From Glandiceps talaboti (lineage: Eukaryota > Hemichordata > Enteropneusta > Spengelidae), in contig NC_135568.1 in NCBI RefSeq assembly GCF_964340395.1, positions 885,001 to 915,000 on the forward strand: a DNA stretch of 30,000 nt, given 5' to 3'. Below the pieces are notes generated by a model that saw only the letters and a program-made list of their open reading frames with translations, ran no database searches and was not told where the DNA came from. The position numbers were made by a program, and so were the translations under genes. Every line of letters starts with the position of its first letter. The stretch's first letter is position 1. Positions 1-30,000 of this stretch are shown piece after piece.

Positions 1-1
1 T

Positions 2-7760
<7,759 letters not shown>

Positions 7761-8039
7761 TAATCGGTTTAACAATGTACCACGATAAATGTGAATTCAA
7801 CAGACGTTGATTCTGAAAATATTATCATTCACAGAGAATGCTGTCTAAATATCCATTCTAATATATTATCACGGGCCTTGACTAATTCAACATACGCAGG
7901 AATAGTAAGAATTAACAATGTGTAGCAAGTTCATGAAACGTATTGATGAAAAAGAAGAGATGGATGACATCAGATTATAATCATTCACTTCGCAATGTAT
8001 TACAGTTTAGAAACAAAAGCAGCGGATTGTATTTTGTAA

Positions 8040-8255
8040 TGCATGTATGTATGTATATTTGTATGTATGTATGTATGTATGTATGTATGTATGTATGTAT
8101 GTATGTATGTATGTATGTATGTATGTATGTATGTATGTATGCATGCATGCATGCATGCATGCATGCATGTATGTATGTATGTATGTATGTATGTATGCAC
8201 GCATACATGCATGCATGAATGAATGAATGAATGAATGAATGAATGAATGAATGAA
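8040..8255. repeat. (GTAT)n/(GCAT)n/(GAAT)n microsatellite
   Basis: A tetranucleotide array about 285 bp downstream of the gene A stop. GTAT dominates, with GCAT blocks, and it ends in about ten GAAT units. The rest of the 3' flank from 7761 to about 8740 shows nothing I can name. Confidence 0.95.
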
Positions 8256-8753
8256 CTAGTAGGTTAGTTCCTTTTAGTTTTGTTTGCGTATGGGGGGATT
8301 TTAGAAGAATAGTTGACACTAGTTATGAATAATTATAGGTAGTTGTTAACCATCTTTTATTGACCTTGTACTTGAACTTACACATGAAAATATAACACAT
8401 GTAATTGTAAAAGCCAAGGAAATCTCCATCCAATATATTTTACACAAGATTTTCAGACGATATTTTTTACCGAATTACATGAAGGCCTTCTTAGCGAAGG
8501 TGTTGCCTTTCGTTTTGTCACAGAATAAGACTGGTCTTTCAAATCCAATATTTAGGCCTGCATTGTAATATCAACAACACCAATGATAACAATATCATCA
8601 TCAATAAAGACAAGTGAATAAGAGAAGTTGTGTCTTTCTGTGTGCTCCTTTACGACTCTTACGACTCGATACTATTTATGTACATAATCTGGTCAATGAA
8701 CATTTCAAAGACGGGAGAACACTTGGCTCAATATATATGTCGTCGTTCTCGTT

Positions 8754-8754
<1 letters not shown>

Positions 8755-8826
<72 letters not shown>

Positions 8827-8925
8827 CCACCACCACCACCACCACCACCACCACCATCACCACCATCACCACCACCACCAACAACAACAACAACAACACC
8901 ATCATCACCATCATCACCATCATGT
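8755..8925. repeat. (ATC)n/(ACC)n/(AAC)n trinucleotide array
   Basis: Pure ATC units pass into ACC, then AAC, then mixed ATC/ACC. The open frames through it (poly-His, poly-Ser/Pro, poly-Met) are repeat artefacts. Confidence 0.95.
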
Positions 8926-9333
8926 CGAGCTAACGGGCACTTTTGACTATTTTACTTTATTGACCTTTTCTTCGTTGCATGGTTGCCATAGGGTTCGTCG
9001 ATTTATATAAAGGTATCGTTCCAAAGTGATAACAAAGATTGTAGCGGGACGCTCCTTTGACCTTCTTCCGACTATGGTTCTCAGAGCACAACTCTATGGA
9101 TTGTTTCTCGCTCTTTCCTTCAGCAATGACCACTGAGTATGCAATTGGTTGACTTGATGAGATAATTCCCCAGAAGCTAAGATGCGCTGCAAATATTCAG
9201 TGTAATTGACACTGTCACTGTACTAGAGATGTTTACATTAGATAAGGATAAATATTCGAAAAGGTGTCTTTTTTCAGTTTAATATACACAATCAGAAGAG
9301 ACAGGAAGAGAACAAGTGTTTTTTATATTTCTG

Positions 9334-9487
<154 letters not shown>

Positions 9488-9503
9488 AACAACGGAAAAT
9501 ATA

Positions 9504-10445
9504 AGGGAGCCTTCAGAATTTACAAGGGGGAGGGCCGGAGGAAATCACACATTGTCTGTGAAGAAAAACATCACCTTCCCCCGTTCTCCATTTGTAAAAA
9601 GTGACCCTCCCCTTTGTCCCATTTTGTAAAACATGACCCTCCCCATGACAATTGCATATACTGAACGTTAATCAATATTCCCATTATATGTATACATACA
9701 AATTAAATGATTTTGACTCTGTATTAGAAAGCAATATTTGTACATATAAATTGACAAACAGTAAAAGACTGGCTAGTTACCTTTCTCTTATAATCATACA
9801 CAATCTAGTAAGTATCTAAAACATGCTTTCCAAGTTGTGCGTACTCTGTCTGATCTAGTCACTTGTAACAGTTCCCTGATATCATTGTCATCATCATCAC
9901 CACCTTCACCTTCAGTATTGCCATTATCAGTGTCACTTTAATCTGACTCACTGTTACTACTTGGGTCAGTACATGTATCTATAACATTTAAAAGTAAATC
10001 ATCATCATCATCATCATCATCACCACCACCACCACCATCACCACCACCACCACCACCACCACCACCACCACCACCACCACCACCACCACCACCACCACCA
10101 CCACCACCACCATCATATTTTAACAACAACATTCACGTACAGTGTGAATGACAAGGTGAGATGCGTACACTCAACAAAATACATCGTTTTATTAAAACAT
10201 TTTCTTACAATATAAGTTATGTATTTTCATTTTTGTATTTTGGCATGTAAAATACTCGTAAATAAATGTTTATTGCGGATCTTACTTTGACATCTCAAAA
10301 CACACAAAACAAATTGACAATAATTGAATCTTACATTTGGTCACAAAACTACGGCTTGTAAAATGTGACCCTCCCCCAAAACTACGGTTTGAAAAGTGTG
10401 ACCGATTCCTCCGGCCCTCCCCCTTGTAAATACTCAAGGCTCCCT
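9504..10445. mobile_element. ~0.94-kb terminal-inverted-repeat element, non-autonomous
   Basis: The left end AGGGAGCCTT, followed by TTTACAAGGGGGAGGGCCGG (9520-9539) and AGGAA, reappears as its reverse complement at 10404-10445, with only about two mismatches over about 40 bp. Inside both ends are several same-strand copies of a TTTGTAAAA-GTGACCCTCCCC-type unit (about 9591, 9621 and 10354), which looks like subterminal repetition. The middle holds an ATC/ACC trinucleotide array (10000-10112). No transposase frame is visible. The flanks show no convincing target duplication. Confidence 0.65.
10000..10112. repeat. (ATC)n/(ACC)n array inside the inverted-repeat element
   Basis: ATC units followed by a long ACC run. 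It gives a meaningless poly-Gly/Asp frame on the minus strand. Confidence 0.95.
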
Positions 10446-12720
10446 AAACATTCATGGGTTCAGTTGAAATATGATACATGTTCGAGACTGTTGTTTCTTA
10501 TCTCTAAAATGTCTGTCACTTGAGTGGGTGTTTCATTTTTGTAATGCATAAAATTGCAATTAGTCGTTGCAGGGATGTACTGTTTAAGGACCAGTAGCCA
10601 TCAAAAAACCCAACTGACTGTTCCATAGTCTCTTGCCGACTACTTTTTTAAAATTGTTTTTGCTTCAACCACTATATATCAATTGTTAAGCAGATTCATG
10701 GGTCTCTCTAGTATTACCACATACTTCTCCAATTTTACTTGCCACTTTTAAAAAAGTTTAGCTACATCCCTGGAGTCATCAAATTTCAACTGAAAAAAAT
10801 GGCATGTGCATGGCATGTTAACTGCTAAATTTATACAATCACAATCACAATAATAATCATAAATGTGTTATATGTGTTATTCAACCATAAATCTATGAAT
10901 CTGACATCATAATCATTATTCCTTGACATCATCACATTATCATTGTTTGCACAACAAACCAAGAACATCCCATTACGACATGAGGATACCAGAATCACAT
11001 CTTTTGTGGAAAGCCTTGTGGTTGTGTTTGATTTAATTTAGTGTTTTGATGTTGCATAGTTGCATCAGCATCGTATACACCTTGTGTGGTAATGGTAGGA
11101 ATTGAACCAATCGGTTGGTAGGCTGACCAAATTTAGTTAATAATTGAATGTGTTAATTGACGTTTTAAACAGAAATCGTAAAATCTGCACCAGCACCGTG
11201 TGTCTTTCTGTCGATGATAGGCTTTCTTGAAAATGATTAGGGTTTTCTTTTTCTTGTGGAGCTTCAGATCTGTACTCGTGAAAGTGGAGAAGCCAAGTTG
11301 AAACGATGGCCGGAAGATCAAATCTTGCAATGTTTGAGGAATTGCATTGCGAAATCCCCCACCCCCATTTCACAAGTGTGCAGAAATTACCGTAAAAGTG
11401 CATAGGGAGAAATGTACCATAAATGCTTACTTTTCGAGCAAAATCTTCATTTTTCCGAGCCGTGATAAAAAAAAATCCCTAATGGTGAGAGACCCTTGCA
11501 CGAGGGCGCTGTTCATTTGAACTAAATTCCTAGTACGTGTTGCAGGTGGTATTAGGTTGTTGAGTGTGAAGGTACAAGGTACGGAGAATTGCTAAGTTTC
11601 TATGGCTGTGCTGACAATAAAGTGGACCATTGCAGCTCTGTTTGAGCTGTCGTACTAGCATAATAGACGACCTGTTGGAAGCATAAATATATTCTCATCA
11701 CTGTGCATGGTCACTGTGTTTATATTTGCTGTAGGCTACCGCAGTACAAGTGAACATTACAATCAACTATCCTATCAAAGTGAAACGTAAGTTAAATACT
11801 TTTCTATAAAACACAGCGTTGTTGTGGCGGCGCCATTTCTGTACTTAACTCCTGAGGGCTTATGGCATAAAACTGCAGTATATGAAATGTGAAACACCGC
11901 AAGAAGTTCATTGAGTTATGGTATTCAAAAATATATCTCATAAAATCCTTTGGAATGCAAAGTATTCATTGTCGATGTTATAATGGGCTCGTTTATTTAT
12001 GTATCAAAGTTTGCAAAAATAGTCGAACTCTCCAGGTAACGGCATTTACGGTGTATGACGTATCCTCAAGATGGCGGCGTCAGTAACACTCTGAATGGCT
12101 GCTCACAGGCCACATTTTAGGGTATATTCAACCCACTGTAACTTTCGACAGAATCCACCATTTTAGGCACTGTAGAAGCGTAGACCTCAACTGATATATC
12201 CTTTTTCGTGCCATTAAAATCGATTCAGGAATTTTTTTTATAGGTATACTGATTTTACGGCGATTTCGTGAAGCATACTTGGCCCCCGGAAATTTCCGCC
12301 CGGTTTTCTCTCATACCGATGCGAGCGGAAAGTTTACAAATTTCACAAAAAGAAGGATTCATATGTGCTTTAAATGACATGGTAAAAAAATAACTGGCAA
12401 GTTCCTTGTGTATTTTGGGGGAATTTTCGATAGAATTTTCTGTAGAAAGCGGGTGCTTTGACCCGGAAGTTGAAGCTGTCCTCATTTGACCGGCGTCCTT
12501 CATGATCTTATCATTTAATATGGCCGTATAATCTAATTTATGAGGTTGCGATGTTAGTGGTTGCGATGTTGGCAGTGGTGAAATAAATAGTAAAATCACC
12601 ACAGTAACTTTTTTTCTGACCTTTAACCTTAGGTGTTGTGGCATATGGGGAAAATACAAAAAAACCATAGCATAGTTATTGTATGATTAACTTAGGAGAA
12701 AACGTGAAGTGATTTTTTAA
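10446..12720. other. Spacer without recognisable gene
   Basis: AT-rich single-copy-looking sequence. No splice-linked coding exons or repeats that I can name. A perfect AAGATGGCGGC motif at 12067-12077, the YY1 recognition core often seen at animal promoters, and a GGCGGCGCCATTT stretch near 11827 could mark an unannotated promoter or 5' UTR. The evidence for that is weak. Confidence 0.5.
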
Positions 12721-12735
12721 GGATGGCTGGATTTG

Positions 12736-12841
12736 TCCTTTTTATTTATTTATTTATTCATTTATTCATTCATTCATTCATTCATTCATTCATTCATTCA
12801 TTCATTCATTCATTCATTCATTCATTCATTCATTCATTCAT

Positions 12842-12884
<43 letters not shown>

Positions 12885-12888
12885 TTAA
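12736..12888. repeat. (TTTA)n/(TTCA)n microsatellite
   Basis: TTTA units, then about 20 TTCA units, then TTTA again. It directly abuts the SINE-like sequence that follows and, on the minus strand, sits where a SINE 3' tail would be. Confidence 0.95.
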
Positions 12889-13082
12889 CCATCCAACAGG
12901 CATTGCCCAATAACAGGAGGAAAGTTCAGTGTTAATGCAGGAGGAAACCGGAGTATCGAGTACCCGGGGAAAACCTGCATTGTTCGGTAGAGTCAAACTG
13001 AACGACACTCTTCTTACTTACAGCGTGGTAAATTTAATCAAACCCAGCTGGCACCTGGCGGGTTCGAACCTCGGCTGCAGAT
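12888..13082 (-). mobile_element. SINE-like interspersed repeat with tRNA-type B-box motif
   Basis: Contains GGAGGAAACCGGAGT (about 12941), a near match to a core I recall from interspersed repeats in fish and other aquatic animals. It also contains a GGTTCGAACC motif (about 13061-13070), the Pol III B-box consensus. The order fits a SINE read on the minus strand: head near 13080, tail at the simple repeat near 12888. I see no A box, so the head is probably truncated. The B-box motif is palindromic and so does not itself set the strand. Confidence 0.5.
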
Positions 13083-13608
13083 ACTTAAATAAATGTATAG
13101 GTTAAAATATACTAATTTGTGGAATGTCTAGCAGAAGAAAACTAAAAATGTGCTATGCTCTTTTAAATTTGGACAAAAATTATAACTGTAAATATGAATT
13201 GGTAAAATGCTAACATCTATATTGCACAGAAAGTACCAAACAATCGAGCCTCTTCTCGAGAAGTTGCGAAAATAATTAGTTTGACCAGGGACGTATATGT
13301 TTATACCTACCTGGTTTGACATTATTCAACAGGGATGTTTGTATAGCTAATGTTGTTTGGTTAACGAATACCTCGGGTGGCCAAATTCTGTGACTGTAGA
13401 CGACGTTTATTGACAGGTAAACATAAAAGAAGAAAAATAGATTAATGAGTTACTAGATTTAAAATCAGATCAATATCACGTGACCAGCGAGACCGTAGGT
13501 TATATACACACTCTGGACTGTGATGAAAATCATCTCAGACTGGTACTTAAACGACCCAGATAACTATCTCTTGTATATATCTGAAAATGAATTTCTATGA
13601 TTCACAAC
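13083..13608. other. Spacer, nothing recognised
   Basis: AT-rich sequence between the SINE-like repeat and the solo LTR. No coding exon, RNA gene or repeat identified. Confidence 0.5.
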
Positions 13609-13612
13609 AGAG

Positions 13613-14376
13613 TGTTATGATGCCCATATTTTGTGAATGTATTTGTTTAAAATTAATTTAACGGCTTGGCCGAGAGAGATGTCTTGGTCGAGAGGACGTA
13701 TTTAAATTAATGAAAGGTATACGTTACATGTGCAAAGTAGGTTACATTTGAGAGCGCCCTCGTTCGCCCAGGTGAAGATGTTCCTGGAATGCAAGATGCA
13801 AATACTTTAGCCAGATGTTAAGTCACTATATAAGAGAGTACAGCTCGAGATTTCAGGAGAGACTGGAAACATCCAAGTGGACAAGACTTGAAGGGAGACA
13901 TCCATTAGAATCGGAGTACTTGAAGGATGAAAGCATGAAATGAATAGCGGAGTGCAAGACTGAGGAAAAGTGGTGAAAGTTGAAACTTACGGCTCTGAAG
14001 TGCTGGATGGAAAAAGGTACAATTTTGCCTCGTCGGTGTATTTGCATATTGCCACGTCAGTCAACTGTACATGTGTAGCCTTCTAACGTAGACAATTCTC
14101 GGACTTAATCTATCGTACAACTGAACTATACTGTGAACTCCTTCGAACTCATTGACGCTTTTCCAAGTTACTGTTCTGCGGCGAACCCTCGAAATTACAC
14201 TAAATTTTGAATACACTGTGCTCTCGACCAAGTAAGGTATTTAGTAGTGATACTTGTAAACTTTATTTCATTCTTAGCCATTTATTTGTGTAAATAGTTA
14301 ATTCATTTTTGAGGTTGCAGTAAAATTCCTTTCTTCAAACTTCATGGTGTACACTTTGGTAATTTCTACCGTAACA
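13613..14376 (+). mobile_element. Solo LTR of an LTR retrotransposon (Ty3/gypsy-like)
   Basis: The sequence begins TGTTATG and ends CGTAACA, the usual TG...CA ends with a short inverted repeat. It is flanked on both sides by the 4-bp direct repeat AGAG (13609-13612 and 14377-14380), as expected of an integration target duplication. A TATA box (TATATAA, 13827-13833) lies where a U3/R promoter would be, which supports the + orientation. No internal region, primer-binding site or second LTR follows, so it is a solo LTR left by recombination. The family is inferred only from the termini and the duplication length. Confidence 0.75.
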
Positions 14377-14380
14377 AGAG

Positions 14381-14441
14381 AAAATGTTCAGAACGTGCAA
14401 TAATGTCTGTACCTAAGATATTATCATATAATGTTTTGTTG

Positions 14442-14475
<34 letters not shown>

Positions 14476-15036
14476 ATTATTATTATTATTAGTAGTATTA
14501 TTATTGTTATTGTTTTTTGGGGGGCACCCTAATGATAGACTCATCAATGCAGGTTTCGAGAAGGGTTTGGCATGCACTTGAAAGTTTAAATGAAAAAGGG
14601 TAATAGTGGGGATAGTTTGTACTTTTTATTTCTCACAGTTTTCTATCGTATGCTATTAAATCTCGCTCAAAAAACAGCAACTAACCGATGTAAAAATCCA
14701 TCGAACCCCTCGGAGAAATTTACCAGGCCCTGACTTCCGCCATTTCCCCTCTGTTTACTGGCGCAGAATAAGACTAATCGTAGACTGAACATTTATCACT
14801 TTTAGGTGAAGTGTGGATGGACGGAACATCATTGTATGTATTCAAATCAAATGTCCACATGAGTGTACAGCGACCAATGTGTTTGGCCTACCGAAAGTCA
14901 GTCATTTGAGTCACTCCACACCCCTGTGTGGAAATAGAACTGTCTGAAGATGTACAACTTTTTTTTTCAAGTTTTAAACATTTTTTTCCCAAAATGATTG
15001 ATAATTATAAAGGCCCATTAGTATGAAGGCCCATTA
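14381..15036. other. Spacer with (TTG)n/(TTA)n tract
   Basis: Holds a trinucleotide tract of TTG and TTA/TTG units at about 14440-14512, then AT-rich sequence. An 11-bp direct repeat (AAGGCCCATTA, about 15010 and 15026) lies just before the foldback element. No gene seen. Confidence 0.6.
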
Positions 15037-15197
15037 GGGACATTTCCAGAAGCAACAAGAAAAATTTATCTCGAGATCGGGAGATACTTTATCGAGATAA
15101 CGAGATAATTTCTCGAGATAACGATAATTTCTCAAGATCTCAAGAAAGTATCTCGAGATCTCGAGATAGTTTTTTTTGTTGCTTCTGGAAATGTCCC
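15037..15197. mobile_element. Foldback element with TCTCGAGA palindromes
   Basis: GGGACATTTCCAGAAGCAACA at 15037 is matched exactly by its reverse complement ending at 15197, so the two arms can fold back. Between them is a chain of ATCTCGAGAT- and CGAGATAA-type units that are themselves palindromic. No coding capacity. No clear target-site duplication was seen. Confidence 0.7.
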
Positions 15198-15213
15198 TTC
15201 ATAGATAATAATT

Positions 15214-15386
15214 TCGGTCAAAAAAAGTTGAAAACAAGTTGAAAAAAAAATTTGAAAAAATTTGAAAAAAAATTTGAAAAAAATTTGAAAAAAAAGTTGA
15301 AAAAAAAGTTGAAAAAAGGTTTGAAAAAAAGTTGAAAAAAAGGTGAAAAAAAGTTGAAAAAATAAAAACGTTAACGTTAACGTTAA
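15214..15386. repeat. Degenerate A-rich minisatellite (GTTGAAAAAA-type units) plus (AACGTT)n
   Basis: Roughly a dozen units of 10-13 bp, each TTTGAAAAA or GTTGAAAAA followed by variable A runs. It ends in three copies of AACGTT (15367-15385). The minus-strand Phe-rich frame across it is an artefact. Confidence 0.85.
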
Positions 15387-16167
15387 ATAAAACAATCTCA
15401 AATAAATGAAAACTTGTTTGAATTAAATAATGTTAACATGGAATGAAAGTGTGGACTCCATCGGAAACAGTTAAAATTAGTTTGTAACTTTAATTTTGTT
15501 GTGTCGATTTTGAGAGCACTGATATCAGCCATCACAATGTTATGTATGTAACAACATGTACAGTTGTCAGTGTTTTCGCCAAAGCAAAGTGCGTGGAAAT
15601 GTTACAAAATAACTAAAAAAATATGTCATTTTGCTGTCACTTAAATATGTAAATATCTCATTAATAGTTTTCTCCCAGTGCTCAGTTCAATGGAGATGAC
15701 TTTTTCCCATAAACTTTGGGTAGTTTTTCAACGAAAATATGAACGGTATTCGGAGCAAAGAAGTGTCTTAGATATAGGACAGCGCTTATAGCTTTTAGCT
15801 GTATCTCTACGCATCCAAACATAAGCTTAGATTGCAAAGTGGTGCCATGAACTGCGATCGAATCCCGGGATCGAATTCGAAAGCACAAAATTAACTTTCA
15901 ACTTCCAAGGACATTGTTTGAATACCAATAATGGGTGTTATTTGTTTTGCAGTGTTTATTCAATAATAGCAATCGTAGAATAACATGACTCTGTCCGAAA
16001 ACTGCGATAGTGAGAGTATGTTACAGCTACAAATACAACCACGTGATTTCATTGACCAGATTTAACTCATAAGATTTCCATTCACATTTTATTTCAAGGT
16101 TAAATTTTACTCGTCAAACCAAAACAACAGTGAAGTAGTAGACTAACCATAAAACGACAATAGAAAG
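15387..16167. promoter_or_regulatory. 5' flank of gene B
   Basis: About 780 bp upstream of the gene B start codon. I see no convincing TATA box or other core promoter element. An in-frame TAA at 16150-16152 closes the reading frame before the ATG at 16168, and A at -3 gives a fair Kozak context. A transcription start or 5' UTR intron could lie here but cannot be placed. Confidence 0.4.
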
Positions 16168-29824
<13,657 letters not shown>

Positions 29825-30000
29825 GTAAGTAGAGGGCAGAAAATAAAATTGTTGGTTTTCTGAAATTATGACAAAGGCGTTTGATAAGTGACGAGATATT
29901 TATTAATTCGTCACAACACAACTTGATATATTCATATAGTGAATAAACTATTACACTATTGCATATTATGGAGAACTTGAACGTAGTACGGTTATAATGT

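Noticed and set aside
8614-9010. Poly-His, poly-Ser/Pro and poly-Met frames, and the Ser-Ile-Asn-Gln frame at 9264-9629
   Set aside because: Trinucleotide and CAAT arrays; no splice context and no homology.
11137-11403. Minus-strand 88-codon open frame, and a plus-strand ATG-started short frame near 11305
   Set aside because: Neither shows a family signature or continues across plausible splice sites.
12255-12668. Minus-strand 137-codon open frame
   Set aside because: No recognisable domain, no splice partners and mixed low-complexity content. It may be chance or an old repeat fragment.
13061-13070. tRNA gene suggested by GGTTCGAACC
   Set aside because: No cloverleaf or A box can be built around it; it fits a SINE-like repeat.
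13827-13833. TATATAA as the promoter of a host gene
   Set aside because: It lies at the expected U3/R place of a 764-bp solo LTR with matching ends and target duplication, so it is better explained as the LTR promoter.

Overview
Kind of organism. This is animal nuclear DNA. Coding sequence is split into short exons with GT-AG introns of roughly 0.1 to 1 kb. The spacers carry many long tri- and tetranucleotide arrays and small foldback elements, and no bacterial signals are visible. The domain mixture (a metazoan-type GT4-like glycosyltransferase, TRADD-N, PARP14-type RRM/KH/WWE modules and a NEURL4-like C-terminus) points to a marine invertebrate such as a hemichordate, a cephalochordate or another invertebrate with expanded innate-immunity genes. 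I cannot fix the phylum from the sequence alone.

Layout. (1) 2-7760, + strand: the 3' part of a PARP14-like gene (gene A). Fourteen exons join in frame to give 700 codons and a stop. They encode the end of one macrodomain, a complete macrodomain, a KH-like linker, a WWE domain and a NEURL4-like Cys-rich/ADP-ribosyltransferase-like C-terminus. (2) 7761-16167: a gene-poor spacer with microsatellites, a ~0.94-kb inverted-repeat element, a SINE-like repeat, a 764-bp solo LTR with a 4-bp target duplication, and a foldback element. (3) 16168 to the window end, + strand: gene B, 16 visible exons (about 2150 codons) running off the right edge. Its predicted order is GT4-like glycosyltransferase, TRADD-N, short linker exons, coiled coil, low-complexity Pro/Gln-rich region, three RRMs, PARP14-type KH array, KH-like linker, WWE and NEURL4-like C-terminus.

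How the parts relate. The 3' halves of the two genes are tandem copies about 24.2 kb apart. From the middle of the intron before the WWE exon to the right edge they are almost identical, introns included. Upstream of that point the copies are clearly more diverged, and gene B has no macrodomain where gene A has one. This looks like a partial gene duplication followed by gene conversion or a second, younger duplication. Gene B joins an immunity-type sensor/adaptor front end (GT4-like plus TRADD-N) to a PARP14/NEURL4-like ADP-ribosylation back end. That chimera is the most interesting object here, and transcript evidence would be needed to prove that it is one gene.
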